Source: Desulfosarcina alkanivorans (GTDB lineage Bacteria; Desulfobacterota; Desulfobacteria; Desulfobacterales; Desulfosarcinaceae). From it: a stretch of DNA of 64,000 nt. Under the pieces are notes generated by a model, which worked only from the letters and a program-made list of their open reading frames with translations, had not been told where the DNA came from and ran no database searches. The position numbers and the translations under genes were made by a program. Positions 35,024-44,742 of this stretch are shown piece by piece. Positions within the stretch are counted from its first letter, which is position 1; each line of letters opens with the position of its first letter. The stretch covers positions 4,216,001 through 4,280,000 of the forward strand of contig NZ_AP021874.1 of the NCBI RefSeq assembly GCF_009688945.1, read 5' to 3'.

Positions 35024-35878
35024 CTACTTGGAATAGTCATAAACCCCTTTGCCCGTCTTCCGGCCCAAATGGCCGGCTTTAACCAGTTTTACCAGCAGTG
35101 GGCAGGGTCTGTATTTGTCTCCCAGTTCCCTGTGAAACGTCTCCATGCAGGCCAGGAGGATATCCAAGCCAAAGGCGTCGGCGGCTGATAGAGGCCCTAA
35201 AGGAAAGTTAAGGCCCATCTTACAGCTTTTATCGATCTCTTTAGCTGTGGCAAGATTGGTTTGGAGTGCAAAGAACGCCTCATTCACCAGAGGCAGATAC
35301 AGGCGGTTGATCACGAATCCGGGAGAATCGGCAACGGTTACGGTTTCCTTTCCGCACTTTCCGAGAAAATCGATAACGGTTTGATGGGTCTGGTCCGATG
35401 TATCCGGACCGCGAACAATTTCAACCAGGGGGGTGAGAGCCGCCGGAATCAAAAAATGGGCGCCGATACACCTGTCGGGACGACGAGTTGCCGAGGCAAT
35501 CTCCGCGATCCATAGGGTTGACGTATTCGTTGCCAGGATCGTGCCCGGCGGGCTGACCTGATCGAGGGTGGCAAACACCTTTCTCTTCACATCTATATCT
35601 TCAAAAACTGCTTCGACAACCAAATCGGCATCGGCAATGCCTTTGGTCATATCGGTTGTTGTCGTTATCCGGGCCAAAATCTCCTGCCCGGTATCATTGT
35701 CGATTTTTCCCTTTTTCTCCTGGCCGGCCAAAAAAGCACGAATTGCCTCCATGCCTTGATCCACTTTTTCGGCTGAGATATCCACCATGGTGGTGTCATA
35801 ACCACCTTTGGCGCAGACAATTCCAATCTGGCTGCCCATGGTTCCCATGCCAATCACGGCTACTTGTTTAATCGACAT
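35024..35878 (-). CDS. 3-Hydroxyacyl-CoA dehydrogenase, divergent (284 aa)
   Basis: The Rossmann motif [10 protein letters not shown] and the C-terminal domain ([28 protein letters not shown]) identify the family. The catalytic pair is His141 and Glu153, but the surrounding motif reads [14 protein letters not shown] where most members have HFFNPxxxMxLVE. The conserved Asn is therefore Ile, which points to a different substrate pocket. Expected reaction: NAD-dependent oxidation of a 3-hydroxyacyl-CoA. It is first in the operon; a MarR-type operator lies 67 bp upstream. A conventional paralogue is at 44743-45603. Confidence 0.87.
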   Translation of the reverse strand: MSIKQVAVIGMGTMGSQIGIVCAKGGYDTTMVDISAEKVDQGMEAIRAFLAGQEKKGKIDNDTGQEILARITTTTDMTKGIADADLVVEAVFEDIDVKRKVFATLDQVSPPGTILATNTSTLWIAEIASATRRPDRCIGAHFLIPAALTPLVEIVRGPDTSDQTHQTVIDFLGKCGKETVTVADSPGFVINRLYLPLVNEAFFALQTNLATAKEIDKSCKMGLNFPLGPLSAADAFGLDILLACMETFHRELGDKYRPCPLLVKLVKAGHLGRKTGKGVYDYSK

Positions 35879-35944
35879 GCTAATTTCCCTCCTTCTACGA
35901 CTATAATGATGTCTTTAGTGCCACAATATAGTTAAAATAAGAAA

Positions 35945-35962
35945 AGTTTATACACTAACTAT
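35945..35962. promoter_or_regulatory. Putative MarR operator upstream of the 3-hydroxyacyl-CoA dehydrogenase operon
   Basis: AGTTTATACACTAACTAT has AGTT and AACT arms 8 bp apart. It matches the site in front of the marR gene (AGTTGATACGCAAACTAT) at 14 of 18 positions. It sits in the 5' region of the operon that starts at 35878. Confidence 0.6.
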
Positions 35963-36041
35963 AATCATGCGAAACATCTTAGCGCCGCTGTACTTTTTCA
36001 TCCTTTTGGCAAAACCCTATTCGATTTTAAACGAACGTGAA

Positions 36042-36452
36042 TTATTGTTCCAACCGGACAAGAAAAGACTGCATCTGCTTCCATTCCGTTTTGGAAAAGC
36101 GGTCAAGAAACTTTTGGTTGGTGTTTTCGAATAGTTTCAAAACCGCCGTCTTTTTATCGTTGCCACGGGCACCTAAATAGATTCTAAGGGAACGGCGGTC
36201 GCTGGGGTCGGGTCTTCTTTCAATCCATGAATCTTTTTCTAAACGATCCAGAAGGCCGGTAATCGTTGGTCGGTCCTGAAAGGTTTTTTCGGCCAGTTCA
36301 CTGGGGAGCAACCCCTCTTGCTCTATTATCGCAATAATCAAAAAAAATTGACCGTGAGTCAATCCATAGGTGGCAATTTCCTCACGATATGCCCTTGTCA
36401 CTTTCCGGGCAGTCTTTCCCAACCTGAAGCAGATGCAATCTTTAAATGACAT
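36042..36452 (-). CDS. MarR family transcriptional regulator (136 aa)
   Basis: The winged-helix core is typical: LTHGQFFLIIAIIEQEGLLP, then SELAEKTFQDRPTITGLLDR and the wing DSWIERRPDPSDRRS. The ATG at 36452 is chosen because GGAGAG lies 6 bp upstream and the frame beyond it encodes no conserved residues. It is codirectional with, and upstream of, the operon at 35878-32234. Matching inverted repeats lie in front of both, so autoregulation and control of that operon are likely, with an acyl-CoA or aromatic ligand as possible inducer (inference). Confidence 0.88.
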   Translation of the reverse strand: MSFKDCICFRLGKTARKVTRAYREEIATYGLTHGQFFLIIAIIEQEGLLPSELAEKTFQDRPTITGLLDRLEKDSWIERRPDPSDRRSLRIYLGARGNDKKTAVLKLFENTNQKFLDRFSKTEWKQMQSFLVRLEQ

Positions 36453-36503
36453 CGAACTCTCCTTCAGCCAATATTTGCATGCGCTATCAATTAGCACACT
36501 TAT

Positions 36504-36521
36504 AGTTGATACGCAAACTAT
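36504..36521. promoter_or_regulatory. Putative MarR operator upstream of marR
   Basis: AGTTGATACGCAAACTAT, within ATAGTT-N8-AACTAT, is an inverted repeat about 52 bp before the marR start. It resembles the site at 35945-35962. Nothing else recognisable is seen in 36522-36778. Confidence 0.6.
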
Positions 36522-36778
36522 CGCCATATTGGAATAGAAGTTTTTCAGAAAAAACCGCATATAGGCAAACTACCCAAAGTCGCACATGGCTTTAAGTGCG
36601 CCCAGTCAAAGCAAGGACACCTTGATATTTCATGAATGTTATCCATTATGGTTAAACACATTTGTCCAAAAACAGATTTAAATGGAAGTAGTTCGATGAG
36701 CACTTGAAGAAAAACCTCCCAGTAAGGCATGGTTTAATCGCCAAAAGAAACCGTTAGCCAAACAAAGGAGGCAAAAAG

Positions 36779-37724
36779 ATGGTACGCCATGCAAGCTTGT
36801 TCAGTCAACTGGTTGCTTTGTTTCATCGAGGTCACTTTTTCAATCTGGTTTTCCGCCATCAAGCCGAGCGGTACGCCAAAGGCTTCGGCAGTTGGGATCA
36901 TTTTGTAGCCATGCTTTTCTGTCAACTCGCTCAAGCAAAGAGTCTACGTGAAATCTGTGGCGGATTGTCCTGTTGCCTTGGAAAACTTCGTCACCTGGGG
37001 GTGAAAAAAGCCCCCAACAAATCCACGCTGTCCTATGCCAATGCCCATCGTCCCTGGCAGATGTATCGCGATCTGTTTTATCAGACGCTTTCCGTGTGCA
37101 AGATATCTGGTCCGGGCAAACACCGGTTCCGGTTCAAAAACAAGCTGCTGTCGCTGGACAGTTCGACTATCTCACTGTGTCTTTCACTTTTTCCCTGGGC
37201 CAAGTTCCGCCGGACCAAAGGAACCGTCAAGCTTCACCTGCTATTGGATCATGACGGGTATCTGCCGACCTATGCCTATGTTTCCAACGGCAAAAAGCAT
37301 GATGTCACCATCGCCCGTAAAATCGCTCTGGCACCGTATTCAATCGTTGCCATGGATCGGGGTCACAACGATATCCGCCATTTACAAAGATCGATGGCAA
37401 ATAGAGTCGTTCTTCAAGGCACTCAAACAGCACCTGAAGGTGAAAACCCTGGCCGGAACCAGCAAGAACGCGCTGTATATCCAGATTAGGACAGCATTGA
37501 TCGCCATGCCGCCAATCAAGTACCTGAAGTTTAAGTCCCGATTCAATTGGTCGTTGTCAAATCTGGTGGCTTTTCTCAGATGGAATCTTCTTACTTACAG
37601 GGAGTTATGGAAGTGGATTGATAGACCCTTTGATGTCCTCCCCGTAAAGGCTGAGCCTGTCCAATATCTGCTTCCGTTTAAGGGAGTTGGACAGCACCAA
37701 TTGAAAACGGCAACCTGTTCCTGA
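36779..37724 (+). pseudogene. IS4-family transposase (DUF4372) with internal deletion and frameshift
   Basis: The N-terminal half matches DUF4372 IS4-type transposases: FSQLVALFHRGHFFNLVF, SLREICGGL, NKSTLSYANAHRPW, and LLSLDSSTISLCLSLFPWA with the first Asp. After VAMDRGHND the sequence jumps directly, in another frame, to IYKDRWQIESFFKALKQHLK, which normally lies about 100 residues later. The stretch between is missing, so the element is a deletion derivative. The start follows AAAGGAGG. No inverted ends were recognised. Confidence 0.8.
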
Positions 37725-37862
37725 AATTTGGGTCCTTGGTAACTTAAACGAGTGAAATATCAAAGAGTGATTTCGGAAATCTGATTATCGTGGCCAGCTT
37801 TGATGGTTATAATCGAAAATAATTCAGTATTAATCGGGTTGGTGAAACAGGTTATGAAAAAA

Positions 37863-38636
37863 TTAGAAATTGGGGTTTAATGTTAGTCCCCCGTCAACTG
37901 GTATATTAGCCCCCGTTATATAGTTGGCGTCGTCAGAAGCCAAAAAAGCGACCATTTTTGCTATCTCTCCAGGCTGCCCAATTCTACCTAACGGTATACC
38001 GGCCCTCCAATCCTCTACCATTTTCTTAGGCATATTATGAATTCGCTCAGTCCCAATCACACCTGGGGAAATGCAATTGACATTGATGCCATGAGGACCA
38101 ACCTCTTTTGCAATAGCTTTTGTAAGCCCAACGATACCCGATTTAGCCGCTGAATATTCAGCAGCTTTTTGCATTCCAATTATGCCGGCAATTGATGCAA
38201 AATTGATAATTTTACCTGTTTGGCGATTGATCATATGGTTAATTACTGATCGGATGCAATTCATCGTACCAAACAAATTTACGTTAAAAATCTCTTGCCA
38301 ACGTTCTTGGGTGGAATCGGAAAAAATGCTGTGGGCTGTATTAAGGAATACACCTGCTGAACCACCGGCGATATTAACCAAAACGTCAACGCGACCGTAC
38401 GCATCTATGGTGAAACGAAATAGTTTTTGAGTTTCGTCAAATTCGTTGACATTGAGCCCAATACTTTTCGCTTCGTAGCCAAGTTGGTTGAGACGATCTT
38501 CCAACGCAACAGCGGCCTCGATGTTAATGTCTGCAATGACAATTTTCGCACCTTCAGAAGCGAGTTGTTCGCATGTACACATGCCAATGCCGCCAGAACC
38601 TCCTGTTATAATAACAACCTTATCTCTCAATTTCAT
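37863..38636 (-). CDS. Short-chain dehydrogenase/reductase (257 aa)
   Basis: A classical SDR with TGGSGGIGMCTCEQL, a NIAGG segment, Ser in INFASIAGIIG, and YSAAK, ending NIPVDGGLTLNPNF. It would oxidise a hydroxyl (or reduce a keto group) with NAD(P); the closest functional analogues in such clusters act on 2-hydroxycyclohexane- or 3-hydroxyacyl-CoA. It is the last gene of the GntR-controlled cluster, 38 bp after the ADP-forming synthetase. Start ATG 38636 follows AGGTGAC. Confidence 0.87.
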   Translation of the reverse strand: MKLRDKVVIITGGSGGIGMCTCEQLASEGAKIVIADINIEAAVALEDRLNQLGYEAKSIGLNVNEFDETQKLFRFTIDAYGRVDVLVNIAGGSAGVFLNTAHSIFSDSTQERWQEIFNVNLFGTMNCIRSVINHMINRQTGKIINFASIAGIIGMQKAAEYSAAKSGIVGLTKAIAKEVGPHGINVNCISPGVIGTERIHNMPKKMVEDWRAGIPLGRIGQPGEIAKMVAFLASDDANYITGANIPVDGGLTLNPNF

Positions 38637-38674
38637 TTGTCACCTATCAACTTTCATCACAGCAACATGTTAGG

Positions 38675-40861
38675 TCAACAGACATCTTCCTTTTTAAGTA
38701 TTATCAAGGCGTCTCCGGCAACTACCCCCTCTCCTTTCGAAAGGACGAACATTGGATTAATGTCAAGTTCGACTAAATCTGGGCCAAGGTTGGCACCAAT
38801 TTCCGAAACCTTCACGATGACATCAAGAAGCGCATCAACGTCTCGTTCTGGTTCGCCCCGAAAACCGGAAAGCAGTCGCGAGGTCTTCAACGTAGTAACC
38901 ATTTCCCTCGCTTCCTCCCGATTCACCGGTGCCATACGCAAGGAAACGTCTTTGAGCAGCTCTACGAACACACCACCCATACCTACCATTACCATGGGGC
39001 CGAACTTGTCGCTCCACTTGAGACCGACAATCATTTCCAGGGCATCCTCAACCATCCTTTCCACCAGCAGGCCTCGGATGTTGGCTTGTGGGCAGTGTTC
39101 TTTTGCGTTGTTCATCAGTTGATCGAAAGCATTTCTGAGCGCTTTTTCATCTTTAATTCCTACCTGCACGACACCGGCGTCGCTCTTGTGCAAGATATCG
39201 GCCGAGTCGACCTTGGCGACTACGGAAAACCCGGCCTGATTGGCGATCTGAACCGCCTGGTCGACAGTTTCTGCCAAGCCTCCATCAGGTATCGGAACAC
39301 CGCATTTGGCGATCAACTTCTTGGACACCGATTCGGAAAGGGAAATCGTACCGTCACCACCAGAGCCGTAATCGGCCAACTTGTATAGGGTCGCCTTTAC
39401 CGATTCAGCATCTTCCGCTTCGCTATCCCTTCTATCATATTCGCTATGGGCAGCGTCTCTCCCTTCGTAAAGCTTTCCCAAGGCATTGACCGCCCTGACC
39501 CCATCAAAGAGCAGCGGGATTTCCTTTTCTCTGAGGATGTTGACCGCCTCATCCGGGGCGGCCATCCAAGAAACGATCACCGGCTTTTTGGCGGCATTCC
39601 CATTTGAATCAAGAATCCGAACGATGTCGTGAGAAAGTTTTTCACCGTTTTTACGGTTGCCTCCGAGGAACAAAATGACCGAATCGATATCCTTGTCGTT
39701 TAAAACAATATCGAGGCTCTTACCTAACATACCAGGCGACGCCACCAGTTCTGCGGTGAGATCCACGGGATTTTTAGCCGAACCGAACCGGGGAATTACC
39801 TTTTGTAGTTCCTCTTGAGTCTCCTGGCATAGTACAGGAACTTCCAACCCGAGGTCTTCGCAACGGTCAGCGCAGAGAATTCCGCCACCTCCGGAAATGC
39901 TCATAATGGCCACCCGGTTTCCGGTGGGTTTTGGTGAACAACTGAGGACCATGCCTAGATCCAGCAGTTCTTCGATATGCCCGGCCCGGATGATACCGGC
40001 TTTCTTCAAGGCAGCATCGTACTCGGCATCCGATCCGGACAGGGCGCCGGTATGGGAGAGCGCAGCCCGTCGCCCCGATGTTGAACGCCCAACCTTTAGA
40101 CAGACCAGTGGTTTTCCGGTATCTCTGGAAATTCGCCCGGCAGCCATCATGGCTGCCGAGTCCCGAGTTTCTTCCAGGTAAAGCATCACCCCTTTGACTG
40201 AATTTTGTGCAAGCAGGTGCTGGGCCACCACAAAACTATCCAGAGAGACTTCGTTGCCGGTAGTCACCCAATGGGAGAAACCGATACCGGACTCCCGAGC
40301 CGTACCCAATATATAAGCTGCTATCGCACCGCTTTGGCTGACCAGGGCTGTCGGTCCGGGCAATATCTTGTCTTCGTCTAGCGCGCTGGAAAAAGAAAGC
40401 GGTACTGATTCTGAGATATTAATCAGGCCGAGACAATTTGGGCCCAGGATCGGCATACCGCTTTCTTCGGAAAGCCTGGCTATCCGATTTTGGACGGCCT
40501 TACCATCCGCACCTAGTTCAGCAAAACCAGAACTAAAAATAATGGCTGTTTTGGTATTGGCCCGAATGCAGTCTTTAACCGCACCTTCGATCAGTCCTAC
40601 AGGTACAATGAGAAGGGCAACATCCACAGGTTCGGGAATTTGGACAATTGACGGATAGCAAGTCAATCCATTGATCTCGCCATATTTTGGATTGACCGGA
40701 TAAATCGCACCTTGAAAATTGTTTTTAAGCAAGAATTTCAACGGGCGGCCGCTAAGCCGGTTCAAATCCCCGGAACAACCGATGATAGCTACCGATCCAG
40801 GATTGAACAACGCTTCCAGTCGCTTTGAAACCTGCGGTTCGTTGCCAGACAAGCTACGCAT
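38675..40861 (-). CDS. ADP-forming acyl-CoA synthetase, fused alpha/beta (728 aa)
   Basis: The N-terminal CoA-binding domain (LFNPGSVAIIGCSGD), succinyl-CoA-ligase-like domains (LVSQSGAIAAYIL, then AALSHTGALSGSD with the likely phosphohistidine) and the C-terminal ATP-grasp domain (ISLSESVSKKLIAKCGVPIP onward, GLKWSDKFGPMVMVGMGGV) give the arrangement of acetyl-CoA synthetase (ADP-forming)-like proteins. It activates a carboxylate with ATP to ADP, or runs in reverse to conserve ATP from an acyl-CoA. In this cluster it is the only CoA-activating enzyme, so it likely handles the TRAP substrate (inference). Start ATG 40861 follows GGGAG. Confidence 0.9.
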   Translation of the reverse strand: MRSLSGNEPQVSKRLEALFNPGSVAIIGCSGDLNRLSGRPLKFLLKNNFQGAIYPVNPKYGEINGLTCYPSIVQIPEPVDVALLIVPVGLIEGAVKDCIRANTKTAIIFSSGFAELGADGKAVQNRIARLSEESGMPILGPNCLGLINISESVPLSFSSALDEDKILPGPTALVSQSGAIAAYILGTARESGIGFSHWVTTGNEVSLDSFVVAQHLLAQNSVKGVMLYLEETRDSAAMMAAGRISRDTGKPLVCLKVGRSTSGRRAALSHTGALSGSDAEYDAALKKAGIIRAGHIEELLDLGMVLSCSPKPTGNRVAIMSISGGGGILCADRCEDLGLEVPVLCQETQEELQKVIPRFGSAKNPVDLTAELVASPGMLGKSLDIVLNDKDIDSVILFLGGNRKNGEKLSHDIVRILDSNGNAAKKPVIVSWMAAPDEAVNILREKEIPLLFDGVRAVNALGKLYEGRDAAHSEYDRRDSEAEDAESVKATLYKLADYGSGGDGTISLSESVSKKLIAKCGVPIPDGGLAETVDQAVQIANQAGFSVVAKVDSADILHKSDAGVVQVGIKDEKALRNAFDQLMNNAKEHCPQANIRGLLVERMVEDALEMIVGLKWSDKFGPMVMVGMGGVFVELLKDVSLRMAPVNREEAREMVTTLKTSRLLSGFRGEPERDVDALLDVIVKVSEIGANLGPDLVELDINPMFVLSKGEGVVAGDALIILKKEDVC

Positions 40862-40905
40862 TATAAACTCCCGGTTTTGTTTTCGGTTACTGTCTTTAAA
40901 GAAGA

Positions 40906-42069
40906 CTATCTGTTCGCCTTACGGACGCCAAGTTCGTCCATGGCGATGATCATTTTGCAGATGTTTGCAGAGCCCTCCACGATGATGTAGGTCGGAATGT
41001 CGCGGTAATATCTGGCTATCGGATACTCTGTGGAATATCCGTAAGCGCCCATGATTCGCATTGCATAATTGGCGCAGCGCATTGCAACTTCGCCGGCAAA
41101 ATATTTTGCCTGGGCAACATCGAGTCCGTTGTTGGTGTTACCCTGGTCTTTTTGCCAGGCTCCCTGGTACACCAAAAGCCTGGCAGCTGCGATCTCTGCC
41201 GACATTTGGGCGATCATGTCCTGATTCATCTGGAACTGTCCGATCGCTTTACCGAACTGCTTGCGATCCTTACAATATTTCACAGCTTGATCCAAGCAGG
41301 CCTGGGCGCAACCGACAGCACCGGCAGCAGCTGAAATGCGGGTATTGTTCAGCGAGCTGAAAACGATTTTTGCGCCGTCACCAGGCTGACCAAGGATGTT
41401 CTCCTTGGGAACCGGTACATTGTTAAGAAATATTTCTCCCGTGGGGGATGAAAAAGATCCCAGTTTATCGAGATCGGAAGTATCGATGCCAGGAAAATTT
41501 TTTAATTCTACGATAAAAGCAGAGAGCCCCTTACTGCCTTTTGATTTGTCGGTATAGGCGTATAATACGACGACATCTGCCACGCTTGCATTGGAGATCC
41601 AGGTCTTGGAACCGTTGAGCAGCCAGTGATCGCCCTTATCTTCGGCCGTGGTTTCCATGGAAAGCACATCGGAACCGGCATCAGGCTCCGTTATCGCAAA
41701 CCCGCCTAAATAATCGGCGCGGCACAATTTGGGAACGTATTTTTTTTTGGCTGCATCCGAGCCATACAAATAGATCGGATGTGCACAACCGAGGCCCAAG
41801 AGATTGTATTGGACGCGTAACGAGCTCGAAAATCGTGCGATCTCTTCGGTAATGATGCTGGCGGCCAGAAATCCCATATCCTCCCCGCCGTACTCCTCCG
41901 AAATGGTCGCCCCAAAGAAACCCAGTTCTCCCATTGGACGGATCACTTCTTCAATCGGGAGATAGTGATTGGCATCCCACTCCTCGACATTGGGAGCTAT
42001 TTTTTTCTTTGCAAATTCACGAACAGCTTTCTGCAGCATCTGGTGTTCCTTGGACAGTTTAAATTCCAT
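40906..42069 (-). CDS. Glutaryl-CoA dehydrogenase-like acyl-CoA dehydrogenase, non-decarboxylating type (387 aa)
   Basis: The sequence follows the non-decarboxylating glutaryl-CoA dehydrogenase of Desulfococcus multivorans along its whole length as I recall it: RPMGELGFFGATISEEYGG, GGFAITEPDAGSDV, DKGDHWLLNGSKTWISNA, and the unusual end VEGSANICKMIIAMDELGV. The catalytic Glu is near residue 365. The segment SSSLRVQYN has Arg-Val where decarboxylating enzymes have Arg-Ser, which fits loss of decarboxylation. Product would be glutaconyl-CoA or an analogue. ATG 42069 is chosen (GAAAGGA upstream); a TTG five codons earlier is unlikely. Confidence 0.82.
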   Translation of the reverse strand: MEFKLSKEHQMLQKAVREFAKKKIAPNVEEWDANHYLPIEEVIRPMGELGFFGATISEEYGGEDMGFLAASIITEEIARFSSSLRVQYNLLGLGCAHPIYLYGSDAAKKKYVPKLCRADYLGGFAITEPDAGSDVLSMETTAEDKGDHWLLNGSKTWISNASVADVVVLYAYTDKSKGSKGLSAFIVELKNFPGIDTSDLDKLGSFSSPTGEIFLNNVPVPKENILGQPGDGAKIVFSSLNNTRISAAAGAVGCAQACLDQAVKYCKDRKQFGKAIGQFQMNQDMIAQMSAEIAAARLLVYQGAWQKDQGNTNNGLDVAQAKYFAGEVAMRCANYAMRIMGAYGYSTEYPIARYYRDIPTYIIVEGSANICKMIIAMDELGVRKANR

Positions 42070-42091
42070 CTTTTTTCCTTTCAATGCGTAT

Positions 42092-42631
42092 TTAATGACG
42101 ATTATCTATTTTCGATATGTTGTCAGTACTGTCTTCAGCTCCCCCAAAAGGGAAAACGAGAACCGGCATCTCAGCCTTTTCAATCACCTTGCTGGCCGTC
42201 CCCTTTCCGATGATCTTCTCCAGACCTTTGCGTCGGTGTATTCCCATCACAATCATATTGCACCCTTCAGAGGTCGCCACCTCACAGATCTGACTTGCAA
42301 CGTTCGCCCCTGACACCACTATTTCGCTTATCCGCAGGACCGGTGCTGTATTAGAGTCGATCACTTTTTCATCAGTGTAGTTTCGCTTTTTGCCGATCAG
42401 TATCTCTCGCGCCTGCGCCTTTTTCGTTTTTTTTATGGATTTGAGCCGATCCGATCCGATCACTCTTTCCAACTGGCTGTCCTTTAACGGCGTATCTTTA
42501 TCTATTATGTGCAAAATGATGATTTCCGGCAGCAGGTGGGTACAAATTTTCATCAGGAACTCAAATGCATCCTCTGATTCCGGAGACAGGTCCGTAGCAA
42601 AAAGCACCTTGGTCAATACGTGCCCGTTCAT
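42092..42631 (-). CDS. Universal stress protein UspA family (179 aa)
   Basis: A single Usp domain starts KVLFATDLSPESEDAFEFL and ends with the nucleotide-binding pattern MGIHRRKGLEKIIGKGTASKVI, close to the ATP-binding G-x2-G-x9-G-S/T signature. Usp genes are frequently embedded in catabolic clusters of sulfate reducers; the role is unknown. It is 15 bp downstream of the thiolase gene and 22 bp upstream of the glutaryl-CoA-dehydrogenase-like gene. ATG 42631 overlaps its GGAGAGG site region. Confidence 0.88.
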   Translation of the reverse strand: MNGHVLTKVLFATDLSPESEDAFEFLMKICTHLLPEIIILHIIDKDTPLKDSQLERVIGSDRLKSIKKTKKAQAREILIGKKRNYTDEKVIDSNTAPVLRISEIVVSGANVASQICEVATSEGCNMIVMGIHRRKGLEKIIGKGTASKVIEKAEMPVLVFPFGGAEDSTDNISKIDNRH

Positions 42632-42646
42632 TATCCTCTCCTAAGT

Positions 42647-43918
42647 TTATTCTGCCCTGCGGATGACTGCGGCGATCCCCTGTCCACCGCCGCCACAAAT
42701 TGTCTCCAAACCGTATTTCGCACCGGTTCTTCGCAGTTCGTGCAAAAGGGTGACCATCCGCATGGTTCCGGTTGCGCCAATCGGATGCCCCAGGGAAATT
42801 CCAGAACCGTTGACATTGACCTTCTCATCCATATCCTTTGGATCGATTTTCATCAGTTTCGCATCTGCCAAAACCTGGACGGCAAAAGCCTCTTGGATTT
42901 CGATAAGATCGATTTCATCGATCGTCATGTCGGCTCTCTCCAATGCCTTTTCAACGGATTTTGGAACGGCCGGATATGTTAGCGTCGGATCCGAAGCGGC
43001 TACGGCAGAAGAGACGAATTCGGCAATCGGCGCGACACCAAGCTGCCTGGACTTTTCAGCGCTCATGAGGACGACGGCTGCGGCACCATCGTTTTCTGTG
43101 GATGAATTTCCCGCCGTGCAGACGCCGTCAGGATAAATCGCCTTGAGTTTCGCCAGTTTTTCAATGGAACTGTTTCTTCTTGGCGGCTCATCGGTGTCGA
43201 TTAGATGAACGGCGCCCTTTTTTCCCGGGACGGAGACCTTCAAAATTTCTTCTGCAAATTTGCCTGAATCTATCGCCTCACAAGCTTTTTTATGGCTTCG
43301 AATTGACCACGCGTCGGCCGCCTCCCTTGTTATTCCTTCTTTGGCGGCGGCTGCTTCTGCCCATGACATCATCGAGTTTAATTCACCGAATCTTTCAATC
43401 GGCTGGGACATGACCCGAGCTCTTTGAATTCGGTCGAAAAAGGGCATCCCCCACATTGATAGGGAACCGTGTCCCCGAGGCATAAATCCCCATTTTTCGT
43501 CCACCCGGCCACCGGTGCCCCACTTAATAAATTCGCCTGGAATATAAAATTCGGTTCTGCTCATGCTTTCGACCCCACCGGCAACCACCACCTCAGCATT
43601 TCCGGCATGGATCATCATGCTTCCGATTGCTATGGCATCCAGGCCCGAACAACAACGGCGGTCCAGAGTAATGCCCGGCACCTCCACAGGCCATCCGGCA
43701 TAGAGCAACCCCATACGGGCGATATTTACCGACTCGCCATTTTGGTAAGATTGCCCCATGATTACTTCATCCACCTGATCAGGTTTGATTTCTGCTCTCT
43801 GAATCGTTTCATTGAGCACCTGACCGCAAAGGGTATAGGCGGGTATGTCTTTGAAAGCACCGCCGTAGTTTCCGATGGGGGTTCGGACCGCTGCCGCAAT
43901 CACTATCTTTCTCATCAT
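42647..43918 (-). CDS. Acetyl-CoA acetyltransferase-type thiolase (423 aa)
   Basis: All degradative thiolase motifs are present: nucleophile Cys in LDRRCCSGLDAI, NGSGISLGHPIGATG, and the acid/base cysteine in ETICGGGGQG. It is slightly longer than the ~395-residue norm because of an insertion around GTGGRVDEKWGFMPRG. Role: cleavage of acetoacetyl-CoA or a longer 3-ketoacyl-CoA to acetyl-CoA in the last step of the cluster's pathway. The tandem ATGATG start at 43918 follows GGGAG. Confidence 0.92.
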   Translation of the reverse strand: MMRKIVIAAAVRTPIGNYGGAFKDIPAYTLCGQVLNETIQRAEIKPDQVDEVIMGQSYQNGESVNIARMGLLYAGWPVEVPGITLDRRCCSGLDAIAIGSMMIHAGNAEVVVAGGVESMSRTEFYIPGEFIKWGTGGRVDEKWGFMPRGHGSLSMWGMPFFDRIQRARVMSQPIERFGELNSMMSWAEAAAAKEGITREAADAWSIRSHKKACEAIDSGKFAEEILKVSVPGKKGAVHLIDTDEPPRRNSSIEKLAKLKAIYPDGVCTAGNSSTENDGAAAVVLMSAEKSRQLGVAPIAEFVSSAVAASDPTLTYPAVPKSVEKALERADMTIDEIDLIEIQEAFAVQVLADAKLMKIDPKDMDEKVNVNGSGISLGHPIGATGTMRMVTLLHELRRTGAKYGLETICGGGGQGIAAVIRRAE

Positions 43919-43955
43919 GTTTCTCCCTATGATTTTTAAAATCGGAAATTAGCTG

Positions 43956-44732
43956 TTATCTGCCGGCGAATTTAGGTTTTCGTTTTTCCAGAAATGCATC
44001 GATGCCCTCTTGCCGGTCTTCAGACCCGAAGATTGCCGTCTGAGCCAGATTTTCCATGACCAACCCGCTTACCAAATCCGTATCCGCGCCTCTGTCCACA
44101 ACAATCTTGCAGAGCCTGACAGCTAGCGGACCTTTTGATAGAATCGATCCCGCTAATTTTTCTGCTTCCTGCACAGCTTCACCAGGGCCGACTGTAAAAT
44201 TGACCAGCCCAATACGCATCGCTTCCTGAGCATCTATAATTTTACCGGTCAAAATGAGTTCCTTTGCTTTGGCCGGCCCCACCAGGCGGGTCAGTCGCTG
44301 GGTTCCCCCGGCCCCGGGTAAAAACCCAAGATTCAGTTCCGGCTGCCCCAATTTCGCATTCTCTTCGGCGATCCTGAGATCACAGGCCATCGCCAATTCA
44401 CAGCCTCCCCCCAGCGCAAATCCGTTGATCGCCGCAATCGTTATGACACGTGAAGAAGCAAGCCGGTTAAGTACGGAAAGGTTTTTGCTGTTTATCGTTT
44501 CGACCATTGAGCGCTTTTTCAAATCCACGATATCCGCTCCAGCGATGAACGCTTTTTCTCCGGCTCCCGTGAATATGAGTATCCCGATCTCATCGTCTTG
44601 CTCTACCATTTCAAGTACATGTTCGATTTCGGTCCATGTTTGATAATTCAGGGCGTTGCGGACTTCGGGGCGGTTGATTGTCACTTTGGCAATTTTACCC
44701 TGTTTCTCGAAAATCAGGTTGAAAAAATCCAA
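43956..44732 (-). CDS. Enoyl-CoA hydratase/crotonase (258 aa), TTG start
   Basis: The crotonase motifs EKAFIAGADIVDL and NGFALGGGCELAMACDLRIA are present, along with the second glutamate region GQPELNLGFLPGAGGTQRL. Both catalytic Glu positions (in GCELA and QPELN) are kept, so it should be a genuine 2-enoyl-CoA hydratase. The start is taken as TTG at 44732 (MDFFNLIFEKQGK) because GGAGG lies 7 bp upstream and the next gene's stop is 10 bp away; ATGs further upstream overlap the neighbouring gene. It works between the dehydrogenase and 3-hydroxybutyryl-CoA dehydrogenase steps. Confidence 0.88.
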   Translation of the reverse strand: MDFFNLIFEKQGKIAKVTINRPEVRNALNYQTWTEIEHVLEMVEQDDEIGILIFTGAGEKAFIAGADIVDLKKRSMVETINSKNLSVLNRLASSRVITIAAINGFALGGGCELAMACDLRIAEENAKLGQPELNLGFLPGAGGTQRLTRLVGPAKAKELILTGKIIDAQEAMRIGLVNFTVGPGEAVQEAEKLAGSILSKGPLAVRLCKIVVDRGADTDLVSGLVMENLAQTAIFGSEDRQEGIDAFLEKRKPKFAGR

Positions 44733-44742
44733 AATGATCCTC

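Noticed and set aside
40758-40775. tRNA T-arm-like GGTTCAAATCCCCGG
   Set aside because: It lies inside the intact acyl-CoA synthetase gene and no acceptor, D or anticodon arm surrounds it.
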